From contig NZ_GL883080.1 in NCBI RefSeq assembly GCF_000204015.1, positions 402,504 to 466,503 on the forward strand: DNA of 64,000 nucleotides, written 5' to 3'. This document shows positions 1 through 9,014 of the stretch, in pieces (within the stretch, counting starts at the first letter, position 1; every line of letters starts with the position of its first letter). The stretch is from Asticcacaulis biprosthecium C19. GTDB taxonomy: Bacteria; Pseudomonadota; Alphaproteobacteria; Caulobacterales; Caulobacteraceae. A program made the translations under genes and the position numbers. The notes under the pieces are model-generated. The model was given only the letters and a program-made list of their open reading frames with translations. It made no database searches and was not told the origin of the DNA.

Positions 1-86
1 ATAACGAACGCGGCATCTCAGGCAGATGTGTGCATACGATAGGTTTCATGGGAAGCGGGTTGAGGTGTATCTTACTGACTATGACG

Positions 87-203
87 TCACGCCCTCAACA
101 CCACCTTGATCACCAATCCCACCAACGTCACAGCGGCCACGCCGAATAGCCACAGGCCTGCGAACCACAGCCATTGCGCCATTCGTTTCGACAGAGGTTT
201 CAA
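87..203 (-). CDS. small bd-oxidase subunit (CydX-like, DUF2474 type)
   Basis: A 38-residue protein with a short basic N-terminus (KPLSKRMAQW) and one membrane helix rich in W, L, V and G, ending KVVLRA. This is the look of the DUF2474/CydX-type peptides that stabilise cytochrome bd oxidases. I chose the TTG start at 203-201. It overlaps the cydB stop codon and has a strong GGAGGG ribosome-binding site about 6 nt upstream, inside the end of cydB. The in-frame ATG at 182 has no such site and would give 31 residues. It is the third gene of a cydA-cydB-X operon. Family assignment rests on size, helix and position, since such peptides have little other signature. Confidence 0.75.
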   Translation of the reverse strand: MKPLSKRMAQWLWFAGLWLFGVAAVTLVGLVIKVVLRA

Positions 204-1204
204 TGGTAGCCCTCCTTCGGATCGATCTTGCCGCGGAACACCCAATAGGCATACCCCGTATAGGTCAGGATGATCGGCACCAATACCGCCGCGCCAACCA
301 GCAAGAAGCTCAGCGACTTGTCCGGGCCCGCCGCGTCATGGAAGGTGAGGGCGCCCGGCACGATATAGGGATAGAAGCTGATCCCGATCCCGACATAGCT
401 CAGCACGAACAGCCCAAGCGCTGCCAGGAACGGCGTCAAATGCTTGTCCGTTCGCAGCCCATGCCACAGCACATAGGCACACACCGCCAGCAACAGCGGC
501 ACCACAGCCGAGAAGAGGGCGGTCGGCCAGCCGAACCAGCGCTCGAAATAGAGCCGGTTGATAAACGGCGTCCACAGACTGACCACACCGATGAGGCCCA
601 AGGTCGCAACCGCCAGATATAACGACCACTGACGCGCCTTGTCCTGAACCAGCCCCAACGTTTTCAAATTCAGCCAGGTCGCCCCCAACAGCGCATATCC
701 CACGACAACGGCGACGCCGCAGGTCAGCGAGAACGGCGTCAACCAGTCCCACCAACCGCCGGCATATTCGCGATCAACGATCCGGATGCCCTGGACCAGG
801 GCCCCCAGGGCAATCCCTTGCGTAAAGGCCGCCACCGTCGATCCCGCCATGAAGGCGATATCCCACACCGGCTTCCAGCGCTGTGTCCGCCAGCGGAACT
901 CGAACGCCACGCCACGAAACACCAACCCCAGAAGCATCAGGATCAGCGGCACATACAGCGCCGGCAGGACGGTGGCGTAGGCCAGCGGGAAGACGGCCAA
1001 AAGCCCGCCGCCGCCCAACACCAGCCAGGTTTCGTTGCCGTCCCACACCGGCGCCACCGAATTGGTCATGACGTCGCGGTCATGTTCATCCCGAAACACG
1101 GAAAACAGGATGCCGACCCCGAGGTCAAAGCCGTCCAGAATGACATAGGCCAGAACGGCGAAGGCGATCAGCCCCGCCCAGATGGTAGGAAGATCAAACG
1201 CCAT
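200..1204 (-). CDS. cydB: cytochrome bd ubiquinol oxidase subunit II
   Basis: 334 residues, the normal length for subunit II of bd-type quinol oxidase, an inner-membrane terminal oxidase that reduces O2 to water with ubiquinol. The N-terminus (FDLPTIWAGLIAFAVLAYVI, then LDGFDLGVG) and the following NSVAPVWDGNETWLVLGGGG segment are hallmarks of the family; about eight or nine hydrophobic helices follow. The ATG overlaps the end of cydA by 11 bp, so the two are translationally coupled. The short Q-loop of the partner CydA places the pair in the cyanide-insensitive CioAB clade, which usually gives high-oxygen-affinity or stress respiration. Confidence 0.95.
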   Translation of the reverse strand: MAFDLPTIWAGLIAFAVLAYVILDGFDLGVGILFSVFRDEHDRDVMTNSVAPVWDGNETWLVLGGGGLLAVFPLAYATVLPALYVPLILMLLGLVFRGVAFEFRWRTQRWKPVWDIAFMAGSTVAAFTQGIALGALVQGIRIVDREYAGGWWDWLTPFSLTCGVAVVVGYALLGATWLNLKTLGLVQDKARQWSLYLAVATLGLIGVVSLWTPFINRLYFERWFGWPTALFSAVVPLLLAVCAYVLWHGLRTDKHLTPFLAALGLFVLSYVGIGISFYPYIVPGALTFHDAAGPDKSLSFLLVGAAVLVPIILTYTGYAYWVFRGKIDPKEGYH

Positions 1205-2606
1205 CGCGCGGCTCCTGGGCTGGCGCGGGCGTGATGCCGGCGCTACGGATGGGTCCCTTGTCGAGTTCGTGGTGCGACTTTTGATCCGGCGGCATGGCGA
1301 CCAGGCGGAAAATATAGAAGATGCCGGCGCCGAACACGACGAAATAGACCACGATAAAGGCGATCAAAGAGGCCCCGACTGCGGGCGCGTCGATATTGGA
1401 CAGGCTGTCCGACGTCCGCATCAAGCCGTAGACGGTCCATGGCTGGCGGCCGTTTTCCGTCGTCACCCATCCGGCCAGGACGGCGACGAAGCCTGACGGC
1501 GCCACCGCTACGGCCGCCCGCTGCAGCCAGCGATCGCTGAACAGGGTCTTGCGCCACCGCGCCCACAGCGACCACAGGCCGACCAGCAGCATCACAAAGC
1601 CCAGACCGACCATGATCCGGAACGACCAGAAGACGATGGCTGACTTGGGCCTATCTTCCTTGGGCCACGCCTTCAGCCCCTTGATCTCGGCATCGGCATC
1701 GTGCGCCAGGATCAGCGACCCCAGCTTGGGGATCTCGACAGCATAACGCGTTTCCTCGGCCTCATCGTCGGGCAATCCGAACAGGATCAGCGGCGCGCCC
1801 TTATGCGTCTCATAGTGCCCCTCCATCGCGGCGATCTTGGCGGGCTGGTGTTCCAAAGTATTCAAGCCGTGCATATCGCCGACCAGGATCTGCACTGGCG
1901 TGACCAGCGCCGCCATCCACATGGCCATGGAGAACATGATCTGGGCCGGCCGGCTTTCGCGGTCGCGCAGCAGGTGCCACGCGCCCACGCCCCCAACCGC
2001 AAAGGCCGTGGTCAGGAAGGCCGCCAGGACGGTATGGACCAGACGATACGGAAACGACGGATTGAAGATAATCTCGACCCAACTTACCGGGACGAACAGC
2101 CCTTCCGGCGTGATCGCGTGGCCCTGCGGCGTGTGCATCCAGCTATTGGCGGCCAGGATCCAGAAGGCGGAGATCATTGTGCCGACCGCCACCATGATCG
2201 TGGCGAACAGGTGCAGCTTTTCGCCGACCCGCTTGCGCCCGAACAGCATGATCCCCAGGAAACCGGCCTCCAGGAAGAAGGCGGTCAGCACCTCATAGCC
2301 CATCAGCGGGCCGATCACCGCGCCGGCGCGGTCCGAAAACTTCGCCCAGTTGGTGCCGAACTGGTAGCTCATGACGATGCCGGAGACGACGCCCATGCCG
2401 AACGTCACGGCAAACACGGTCTTCCAGTAGTTGAACAGCCTCAGATAGGCCTCGTCCTTCTTCCATACCCACACCGTGTTCAGCACGGCCAGATAGGAGG
2501 CCAGGCCGATCGACAGGGCCGGGAACAGAAAATGGAAGGAGACGGTGAAGGCAAACTGGACGCGGGCCAAAATTTCCGCGTTAAACGTTTCGGCTGTGAA
2601 TGACAT
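1194..2606 (-). CDS. cydA: cytochrome bd ubiquinol oxidase subunit I (CioA type)
   Basis: 470 residues, carrying the haems and the quinol site of the bd oxidase. It begins SFTAETFNAEILARVQFAFT and keeps the family motif GRQPW (in ENGRQPWTVYGLMRTSDS), a quinol-oxidation-site signature. The Q-loop between the middle helices is short, as in CioA rather than E. coli CydA. The start is the ATG at 2606, preceded by GAGGAGGA at good spacing. An upstream in-frame start at 2675 would add 23 residues of non-family sequence and is rejected. It is first gene of the cydA-cydB-small subunit operon. Confidence 0.95.
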   Translation of the reverse strand: MSFTAETFNAEILARVQFAFTVSFHFLFPALSIGLASYLAVLNTVWVWKKDEAYLRLFNYWKTVFAVTFGMGVVSGIVMSYQFGTNWAKFSDRAGAVIGPLMGYEVLTAFFLEAGFLGIMLFGRKRVGEKLHLFATIMVAVGTMISAFWILAANSWMHTPQGHAITPEGLFVPVSWVEIIFNPSFPYRLVHTVLAAFLTTAFAVGGVGAWHLLRDRESRPAQIMFSMAMWMAALVTPVQILVGDMHGLNTLEHQPAKIAAMEGHYETHKGAPLILFGLPDDEAEETRYAVEIPKLGSLILAHDADAEIKGLKAWPKEDRPKSAIVFWSFRIMVGLGFVMLLVGLWSLWARWRKTLFSDRWLQRAAVAVAPSGFVAVLAGWVTTENGRQPWTVYGLMRTSDSLSNIDAPAVGASLIAFIVVYFVVFGAGIFYIFRLVAMPPDQKSHHELDKGPIRSAGITPAPAQEPRDGV

Positions 2607-2985
2607 GGTTATGTCCTCCTCATTGGGACAGGAGCAGAGGCCCACAGCGCGGCTTAAGATGAAATGTGACCCCACGTCGCACAGGCGCGGCGATTACGAA
2701 AAATGGCTATCTGCCACATTGTTTCCTTGCGCTCCCCGGGCCGAAATTACCGCAGTCGCGGGTGCCGCCGTCAAATCGGTCGTAGCGGTGGGGCCACAGT
2801 TGTGTCGCATTTCGACATCAGTAATGATCTGTGATCGTTTCGGGACGGGGATTGTGCATTTCCCCTCTTAACAGCGTTTCAGTTTGGACTATCTTGTTAT
2901 TACGACGCGGCAAACCTATCTCAGGACGGTCGCGGCACGGGCCTTGCTGGATCTGGAAACGGCGGGGTTTGAAGCGAAGACTCAA
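2607..2985. other. intergenic region between cydA and clpS
   Basis: This stretch should hold the divergent promoters of cydA (minus) and clpS (plus). I see the cydA ribosome-binding site (about 2612-2620) and moderately AT-rich patches around 2700-2720 and 2815-2880. No clear FNR box, CtrA box or terminator can be called by eye. The clpS reading frame stays open back to a TTG at 2884, so part of this stretch could be coding if clpS has a long N-terminus. Confidence 0.4.
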
Positions 2986-3369
2986 ATGAGGTTGGTTTTG
3001 TTGCGAAGGGATATCCTGGCTTCTCGTGAAGCCACAGTTGCCGCCAGCAAGGGCACTGCGGGCACGCGCCCGGCAGGATCGCCGCTTGCCGTCGTCGAGA
3101 CCAAACCCAAGCCGCAGAAGCCGTCGCTGTACCGGGTTCTGATTTTGAACGACGACTACACGCCGATGGAGTTCGTCGTCTATGTACTCGAGCGATTTTT
3201 CAACAAATCGCGCGAGGACGCAACGCGGATTATGTTGCATGTGCACCAAACCGGAGTCGGGGTGTGCGGCGTATATACGTATGAGGTTGCGGAGACAAAG
3301 GTGGCGCAGGTCGTTGATATGGCCCGCCGTCATCAGCACCCGCTCCAGTGTACAATGGAAAAGGACTGA
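2986..3369 (+). CDS. clpS: ATP-dependent Clp protease adaptor ClpS
   Basis: ClpS binds N-degron substrates (Leu, Phe, Trp, Tyr at the N-terminus) and hands them to ClpAP. The core is intact: [20 protein letters not shown], then the Leu/Val/Met-rich binding pocket, [23 protein letters not shown] and the tail [12 protein letters not shown]. The start is uncertain: the frame is open back to a TTG at 2884, and I chose the ATG at 2986, giving 127 residues, near the usual alphaproteobacterial length of about 110-120. Family similarity only begins around 3090. clpA follows after about 360 bp containing two extra copies of the clpS tail (see the repeat at 3334-3520). Confidence 0.9.
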   Translation: MRLVLLRRDILASREATVAASKGTAGTRPAGSPLAVVETKPKPQKPSLYRVLILNDDYTPMEFVVYVLERFFNKSREDATRIMLHVHQTGVGVCGVYTYEVAETKVAQVVDMARRHQHPLQCTMEKD

Positions 3370-3520
3370 AGATGGGTGTGCTGATGACGGCAAAACTAAA
3401 GTGTCGGCACCAGCACCCGCTCCAGTGTACAATGGAAAAGGACTGAAGATGGGTGTGCTGATGACGGCAAAACTAAAGTGTCGGCACCAGCATCCGCTGC
3501 AGTGTACGATGGAAAAAGAC
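3334..3520 (+). repeat. 77-bp tandem repeat of the clpS 3' end
   Basis: The last 12 codons of clpS plus 41 bp of following DNA recur with an exact 77-bp period. Copies begin at 3334, 3411 and 3488, the third being partial. Units 2 and 3 each close a small frame of 24 codons (3372-3446 and 3449-3523), with ATG six bases after an AAGGA that is part of the preceding tail. Both encode the same peptide, ending [13 protein letters not shown] like ClpS itself. The third tail differs from the other two at four codons (CAC/CAT, CTC/CTG, ACA/ACG, AAG/AAA), all synonymous, and in its stop codon. Whether the mini-frames are translated is unknown. Confidence 0.9.
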
Positions 3521-3716
3521 TAACGCTGATATTTTTGCGTCGCTTGGTTTATTGGCGCAAGAATCAAAATAAAATCAAATAGATGAGAGGTTTATCGACA
3601 GAGGTGAAACGAGAGGTTCAGGTTCTGTTCACACATCTATGGTTAAAATCGACCTAAACCTAAATTTAGCAGTTTTGGCTTAGGTTGAGTTCGTCGGTTT
3701 AGTGAGTTCGCAGTTT

Positions 3717-3724
3717 CAGGAGGT
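3717..3724 (+). promoter_or_regulatory. clpA ribosome-binding site
   Basis: CAGGAGGT sits five bases before the ATG at 3729. It decides the clpA start against an upstream in-frame GTG at 3702. The region 3524-3716 is AT-rich for this genome and probably carries the clpA promoter; no clear -35/-10 pair stands out. Confidence 0.8.
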
Positions 3725-3728
3725 CGTC

Positions 3729-6044
3729 ATGCCGTCTTTTTCAAGCGCTTTAGAGGAAACTCTGCACCGTGCCGTCGGGCACGCCAATGCGCATCATCAT
3801 GAATATGCGACCCTCGAACACCTGCTGCTGGCCCTGATCGACGATGTCGACGCCGCGGCGGTGATGACGGCCTGCAATGTCGATCTGCCCAAGCTGCGCA
3901 CCGCGCTTGACGCCTATATCGAAACCGACCTCAAATCCCTGGTCGAGCCCCAGTCGGAAGAAGCCAAGCCCACGGCCGGCTTCCAGCGCGTCATCCAGCG
4001 CGCCGTGATCCACGTTCAATCCTCCGGCCGCGACGAAGTTACCGGCGCCAATGTCCTGGTCGCCATCTTCTCCGAACGCGAATCCCACGCCGCCTTCTTC
4101 CTGCAGGAGCAGGAAATGACGCGCTACGACGCGGTCAACTATATCGCCCACGGCATCGCCAAGAAGCCGGGAGCGTCGGAGCCGCGTTCCGTCCGCAGCG
4201 CCACCGAAGACAACAACTCCACCTCCGAGGAAAAGGCGAAAGCCGGCTCGACCGACGCCCTGACCGCCTATTGCGTCGACCTCAACGAAAAGTCGCGCCA
4301 CGGTAAGGTCGACCCGCTGATCGGTCGTTCGGCCGAGGTCGAGCGCGCCATACAGATCCTGTGCCGCCGTACCAAGAACAACCCGCTGCTGGTCGGTGAC
4401 CCAGGCGTCGGCAAGACCGCGATCGCGGAAGGCCTGGCCAAGAAGATCGTCGACGGCGAAGTCCCCGAAGTCCTGGCCGGCGCCACCATCTACTCGCTCG
4501 ACATGGGCACGCTGCTGGCCGGAACCCGCTACCGCGGCGACTTCGAAGAGCGCGTCAAACAGGTCGTCAAGGAACTGGAAGCCCATCCGAACGCCGTCCT
4601 GTTTATCGACGAAATCCACACTGTCATTGGTGCCGGCGCGACGTCGGGTGGCGCCATGGACGCGTCCAACCTGCTGAAGCCTGCCCTGGCCGCCGGTTCC
4701 CTGCGTTGCATGGGGTCGACGACCTATAAGGAATATCGTCAGCACTTCGAAAAGGACCGCGCCCTGGTCCGTCGCTTCCAGAAGATTGATGTCAACGAGC
4801 CGACGCTCGACGACACCATCAAGATCCTGCGCGGCCTGAAGCCCTACTACGAGACCTTCCACCACCTGAAATATACCGATGCCGCCATCAAGATGGCCGT
4901 GGAACTGTCGGCGCGCTACATCACCGACCGCAAGCTGCCGGACAAGGCCATCGACGTCATCGACGAGGCCGGCGCCCTGCAGATGGTCCTGCCGGAGCAC
5001 AAGCGTAAGAAGGTTATCGGACCCAAGGAGATCGAGTACGTTATCTCCAAGATCGCCCGTGTCCCGTCCAAGACGGTGTCGCGTGACGATACCCAGGCCC
5101 TGCGCGACATGAAGACCGACCTGCAACGCGTGGTCTTCGGTCAGGACGAAGCCATCGAGCAACTGTCGACCGCCATCAAGCTGGCCCGTGCCGGCCTGCG
5201 CGATCCGCAAAAGCCGATTGGCTGCTACCTGTTCTCTGGCCCGACCGGCGTCGGCAAGACCGAAGTCGCCAAGCAACTGTCCGCCACCATGGGCATCGAC
5301 CTGCTGCGCTTCGACATGTCGGAATATATGGAGCGCCACACCGTGTCGCGTCTGATCGGCGCCCCTCCGGGCTATATCGGTCACGACCAGGGTGGCCTGC
5401 TGACCGATGCCGTCGACCAGCAACCGCACGCCATCGTCCTGCTCGACGAAATCGAAAAGGCGCACCAGGACATCTACAACATCCTGCTTCAGGTCATGGA
5501 CCATGGCCAGTTGACGGATGCCGTGGGTAAGAAGGTCGACTTCCGCAACGTCGTCCTGATCATGACCACCAATGCCGGCGCTTCGGACAACCAGAAGAAC
5601 AGCATCGGGTTCGGCCGTGAAAAGGTGACGGGCGAGGACGAACAAGCCATCAAGCGCCTGTTCACCCCGGAATTCCGCAACCGCCTGGACGCCATCGTGA
5701 CCTTCCGCCAACTCAAGCCGGAGGTGATCTCGAAGGTCGTCGAGAAGTTCATCCTGCAGTTGGAAATGCAATTGGCCGATCGTCACATCTCGATCGAAAT
5801 GACCGAGGATGCCGGCAAGTGGCTGGCCGAAAACGGCTACGACGAACTGTATGGCGCCCGTCCTCTGGCCCGCGTCATTCAGGAAAACATCAAGAAGCCG
5901 CTGGCCGACGAGATCCTGTTCGGCAAGCTGGTCAAGGGCGGCCATATCCTGGTCAAGCTGACCGACGGCAAGATCGCCTTCGACATCACCCCGTCGCAAA
6001 AGGGCGCCGACAAGTCCGGCGCCAAGGCGGAGATTGTAGAGTAG
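3729..6044 (+). CDS. clpA: ATP-dependent Clp protease ATP-binding subunit ClpA
   Basis: 771-residue AAA+ unfoldase that feeds proteins into ClpP, with ClpS as adaptor. An N-terminal Clp repeat domain (residues 1-150, [20 protein letters not shown]) is followed by D1 with Walker A GDPGVGKT (223-230) and Walker [16 protein letters not shown]2 has Walker A GPTGVGKT (504-511) and Walker [12 protein letters not shown]. The ClpP-docking loop is IGFG (626-629), which marks it as ClpA and not ClpB; the long ClpB middle domain is absent. Length matches the family. The strong ribosome-binding site fixes the start. Confidence 0.97.
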   Translation: MPSFSSALEETLHRAVGHANAHHHEYATLEHLLLALIDDVDAAAVMTACNVDLPKLRTALDAYIETDLKSLVEPQSEEAKPTAGFQRVIQRAVIHVQSSGRDEVTGANVLVAIFSERESHAAFFLQEQEMTRYDAVNYIAHGIAKKPGASEPRSVRSATEDNNSTSEEKAKAGSTDALTAYCVDLNEKSRHGKVDPLIGRSAEVERAIQILCRRTKNNPLLVGDPGVGKTAIAEGLAKKIVDGEVPEVLAGATIYSLDMGTLLAGTRYRGDFEERVKQVVKELEAHPNAVLFIDEIHTVIGAGATSGGAMDASNLLKPALAAGSLRCMGSTTYKEYRQHFEKDRALVRRFQKIDVNEPTLDDTIKILRGLKPYYETFHHLKYTDAAIKMAVELSARYITDRKLPDKAIDVIDEAGALQMVLPEHKRKKVIGPKEIEYVISKIARVPSKTVSRDDTQALRDMKTDLQRVVFGQDEAIEQLSTAIKLARAGLRDPQKPIGCYLFSGPTGVGKTEVAKQLSATMGIDLLRFDMSEYMERHTVSRLIGAPPGYIGHDQGGLLTDAVDQQPHAIVLLDEIEKAHQDIYNILLQVMDHGQLTDAVGKKVDFRNVVLIMTTNAGASDNQKNSIGFGREKVTGEDEQAIKRLFTPEFRNRLDAIVTFRQLKPEVISKVVEKFILQLEMQLADRHISIEMTEDAGKWLAENGYDELYGARPLARVIQENIKKPLADEILFGKLVKGGHILVKLTDGKIAFDITPSQKGADKSGAKAEIVE

Positions 6045-6046
6045 GG

Positions 6047-6090
6047 AAAAGGCGAGGGGCCCCGGCCCCTCGACCCCGTAACCTGACGGC
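6047..6090 (-). repeat. GC-rich extragenic repeat, inverted copy
   Basis: Directly after the clpA stop, read on the minus strand, this contains GTCAGGTTACGGGGTCGAGG and then GGCCGGGGCCCCT. It closely resembles the first half of the repeats at 6178-6253 and 8848-8922 (GTCAGGTTATGGGGTCCAGG then GGCC). It can fold into a hairpin around GGGGCCCCGGCCCC and may help end clpA transcription. Confidence 0.6.
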
Positions 6091-6122
6091 GTAGATTGAG
6101 ATGCCGGCGGCTTACGAGATAG

Positions 6123-6164
6123 AAATGAAAACCCCTGGACCAAGTGGTCCAGGGGTTTTCATTT
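6123..6164. terminator. strong bidirectional hairpin terminator
   Basis: A perfect 19-bp inverted repeat: the left arm 6123-6141 and right arm 6146-6164 enclose an AAGT loop. The core is ACCCCTGGACC/GGTCCAGGGGT and the outer part is AAATGAAA/TTTCATTT. GC-rich core plus flanking A/T tracts on both sides suit termination of clpA from the left and of the secreted-protein gene from the right. Confidence 0.85.
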
Positions 6165-6177
6165 GTAATTCACAGGC

Positions 6178-6253
6178 TTCCAGCCATTCAGCCTTCGCTG
6201 TCAGGTTATGGGGTCCAGGGGCCAAAGAATGCCTCTTGGGGCCCCTGGCCTTA
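6178..6253 (+). repeat. GC-rich extragenic repeat, copy 2
   Basis: The pattern is TTCCAGCCATTCAGCC, then GTTATGGGGTCCAGGGGCC, AAAGAATGCCTCTT, GGGGCCCCTGGCCTTA. The CCAGGGGCC and GGCCCCTGG blocks pair around the AAAGAAT loop. A second direct copy lies at 8848-8922, so the pair brackets the gene at 6251-8692. Confidence 0.75.
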
Positions 6254-8692
6254 TTTCTTCACTTCCGGCCTGCGCCGTTCATCGACCTTGGCGTTGGTAA
6301 TCGTGGCAATTGTCTGCGAGGCGATCCCCCCCGGCACAACGGTCACGACGGACACGCCGTAGGTCGGCGAGCAGTCGAGCTGCCGACCGGCCGGCAGGGT
6401 CGAGCACGCGATCATAACCGCACCGGGCGTCAGTTCCTTGATCTTGACGGGCCCCGCCGGGACCTCGATCGCTGACGAGCAGGCGCCGGCGGGTACCGTG
6501 ATCCGGTCCGTGCCATTGGTGCTGAAGGTATAGACGCCCTGGACATCACCGGCCTTGCAGATTTCGAGATAGCCGGTCGGGCGGGCATTGGTGAAGGTGA
6601 CCTCGGTGACGCCGCCTGTTACCAGAGCGACACTGACGGTGCGCCCGGCCAGATCCGGCGTGCCGACCATGGCGGACGATGGTTCCACTGAGATATCAGT
6701 GACGGAAATCCCGGCCACGGCCGATTCGTTGACCGTCATGACCGTCCCGGCGGGGTAGGTACCGGCGACTTTGCACCATCCGCCCGGCCCGGGGCCAGCC
6801 GGAACCGTGACCGGGGGCCGGGCATTGGGTGACGGCGCCAGGAAGCCGAACAGTTGGCCTTGCGAAACGCCGGGACCGGCGACCTTGCAGATTTTCAGGA
6901 TGCTTGCGGCACCGCGGCTGACCTCGACATCGCCCATGGCGCCCTTGGCGTTCGACAGAGGGTTGCCGTCATAGTCGATGAAATAGAGATCCGCCGTAGT
7001 CGGCAAGGTGGTGCCACCGCCGGCATCCATCAGCGACGGCAGATGCGCACCCATCAATCCGTAGACCAGCGGACAGGTGGCGGAAACGACGGACGGCTGT
7101 TGGTTGCACGCCTGCCGGCCCAGGGTGGCGCCGGAATTTGTACCGTTCCACACCCATGGCGCCGCTGTGCGATCCAACACCTTCTGCCCGGAGGCCGGAT
7201 CGATACTGTAACCCTGGCCAAAATCCACCCCGCCGCTGCTGTCGCTGCGCCAGCCGTTGAAGACGGGTGTGTTCGGAAGATCGAAGCTGCCGTCGCCACT
7301 GTACTGCCCATAGCTGCCGGTTTCCAGTGTCCAGGTCCCGGCGGTCTTGCGGTAGCGCAGGATGCGCGAATTGTGCGCCAGGATGGAGTTTCCACTCGGC
7401 GAATTGTCGTAGCCGGCACCGACCATCAGGCCGATGTGCTCGCCACGCTCAGCCAGCAGCATGACGTCGCCGGTGGCGTTGAACGCGATGTCCGACACAG
7501 GCAGGGAGTAGCAGGCCAGCAGATACTCGACGCCGGACGGAATGTTCGGGCAGGTGGCGCCGGTAAAGGCATAGGGCGACTGCTGGTCTTTCGGGAGCGG
7601 CCTGGGATAGGCCGGAAGGTTGATCAGGAGGGTTGAGGTGCCGGCGACGGGATGGCCGGCGGCGTCGAGTTGCACCGACCATATCTGGTTGGGAACGCGA
7701 ACCCCGTTGCCATCGGTGCGCCGGAAACGGTGATCGGCATTCCACACCGCGTAGTAGAGGCGGTTGTCGGCGGCATTGTACTGGACGCCCCAGATACGTC
7801 GGCCATAATGCGTAAACTGCCCGCCCGGCGCGGCCGGGATACCGTTCTGCGCGCCATGGTCGAAGGTGACGAAACCGGTGGTGACCGGCGGGGCACCGAT
7901 CGTGGGATTGTTGAAGATATAGATCAAACCGTCGGCAAAATTGGAGACGTAGAAGGTATCCGCCTTCGGATTGTGGGCGATCTGCCCGAGACTCATGTCA
8001 TTGGTCGGTATGGCCGCGATCAGCTCGTAGGCGCCCTGTGAGCCATTGCCCGCCGGAAGATTGGCCTTCAGGCTCAGGCGCCACACGGCTCCGCCATGTT
8101 GCTTCGTGCCGGGATCGACGGGCTGGCTGAAAATACCGGGCAAGGGAGGCTGCGCAAATGCGGAACTGGTCAGCGTGGCCGGGTCGGACAGGCTTTGCAT
8201 GCCGGGATAACAGTTCGGATTGGCGCTGTTGACGTACGGGGCAGCGAACCGGCAATTGAGATTGACGTTGTTGGTCCATGCCGGCGAATACCAGCGTCCA
8301 TAGATCGAGGTTTCGGCCGCGTAGATATAGGGGCCATCCGGGTTGCGATCGATGGCCAGTCCAAACACCTGGCCGAGACGCCGCGCACTCCAAAGATGCT
8401 CAACCGCTCCGCCGGTTCCGGGCATGGTTGGGGAAAAGCCGCTTTGTTGCCATACCGCCGGCGTGGCTGTCGCCGGGGCGGACACATCCCACACCTGAAC
8501 GACCGGCCGGTCCGGATTGAAGTCGGGCACCTGTGCGGTCGTTGCGCCGTCGAGGCTTTGATGGCTGGCGACCACCCACCCCGGTGCTGACACGTCGAAG
8601 CTCGGTGTGAGTTGTGCCGCGGCGCCCGATGCGCCTCCGGCCATGATAAAAATGACCGCCAAAGCCGCGGTAGTGCTTGCAACCCGTCCCAC
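6251..8692 (-). CDS. large secreted protein with C-terminal Cys-containing beta repeats
   Basis: 813 residues with a signal peptide (TTAALAVIFIMAGGASGAAAQ). The middle 500 residues contain phrases such as GQIAHNPKADTFYVSNFADG, GVQYNAADNRLYYAVWNADH and SDIAFNATGDVMLLAERG, typical of beta-propeller-like surface proteins. The C-terminus holds two related units of about 100 residues starting ILKICKVAGPG and YLEICKAGDVQG, with VPAG and VTFTNAR/ATITNAK ends, resembling prealbumin-like beta-sandwich repeats of surface proteins. The GTG start sits a few bases after GGGGCGGA. It has no operon partner and no catalytic motif I can name. Surface structural or binding function is an inference. Confidence 0.75.
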   Translation of the reverse strand: MGRVASTTAALAVIFIMAGGASGAAAQLTPSFDVSAPGWVVASHQSLDGATTAQVPDFNPDRPVVQVWDVSAPATATPAVWQQSGFSPTMPGTGGAVEHLWSARRLGQVFGLAIDRNPDGPYIYAAETSIYGRWYSPAWTNNVNLNCRFAAPYVNSANPNCYPGMQSLSDPATLTSSAFAQPPLPGIFSQPVDPGTKQHGGAVWRLSLKANLPAGNGSQGAYELIAAIPTNDMSLGQIAHNPKADTFYVSNFADGLIYIFNNPTIGAPPVTTGFVTFDHGAQNGIPAAPGGQFTHYGRRIWGVQYNAADNRLYYAVWNADHRFRRTDGNGVRVPNQIWSVQLDAAGHPVAGTSTLLINLPAYPRPLPKDQQSPYAFTGATCPNIPSGVEYLLACYSLPVSDIAFNATGDVMLLAERGEHIGLMVGAGYDNSPSGNSILAHNSRILRYRKTAGTWTLETGSYGQYSGDGSFDLPNTPVFNGWRSDSSGGVDFGQGYSIDPASGQKVLDRTAAPWVWNGTNSGATLGRQACNQQPSVVSATCPLVYGLMGAHLPSLMDAGGGTTLPTTADLYFIDYDGNPLSNAKGAMGDVEVSRGAASILKICKVAGPGVSQGQLFGFLAPSPNARPPVTVPAGPGPGGWCKVAGTYPAGTVMTVNESAVAGISVTDISVEPSSAMVGTPDLAGRTVSVALVTGGVTEVTFTNARPTGYLEICKAGDVQGVYTFSTNGTDRITVPAGACSSAIEVPAGPVKIKELTPGAVMIACSTLPAGRQLDCSPTYGVSVVTVVPGGIASQTIATITNAKVDERRRPEVKK

Positions 8693-9014
8693 GTTCCGCC
8701 CCGACTTTATGGTTAATTTGTGGCAGTGAGCGCTTGTAGAAAAGGGACGTCAATAGTTGACGTCGGCAGAGCGGCCCGAGGCGCCGGAATACTTCGGGAT
8801 GCCGATATTTAGGACACAGTGTTATCTCGTTGTCTGAGAGCCCTGCTTTCAGCCGTTCAACCACCAATGTCGCGTTATGGGGTCCAGGGGCCAAAGAATC
8901 TCTCTTGGGGGCCCTGGCCTTAGGTTTACCGACCGTCCCATCTGCACAATCTGGCCATATTCACTTGCTAAACGCCCTCATCACGCGCACTGTGATCGCA
9001 GCTAAGGAGTCGGC
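8693..9014. other. intergenic region with extragenic repeat
   Basis: A divergent promoter region of 322 bp between the secreted-protein gene (minus) and a small membrane-protein gene (plus). The part 8693-8830 is relatively AT-rich and should hold the minus-strand promoter. The extragenic repeat copy occupies 8848-8922. AAGGAG at 9004-9009 is the ribosome-binding site of the small gene. Confidence 0.5.
8848..8922 (+). repeat. GC-rich extragenic repeat, copy 3
   Basis: TTTCAGCCGTTCAACC, GTTATGGGGTCCAGGGGCC, AAAGAATCTCTCTT, GGGGGCCCTGGCCTTA: the same order as the copy at 6178-6253, with scattered substitutions. The hairpin-forming GGGGTCC/GGCCC blocks are kept. Confidence 0.75.

Noticed and set aside
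1701-2603. 300-residue plus-strand frame opposite cydA
   Set aside because: Antisense shadow rich in Gln, Arg and His, without family similarity.
3750-6143. Long 797-residue open frame on the minus strand opposite clpA
   Set aside because: It mirrors the strongly coding clpA frame on the other strand, has no ribosome-binding site and no protein family look; an artefact of high GC codon bias.
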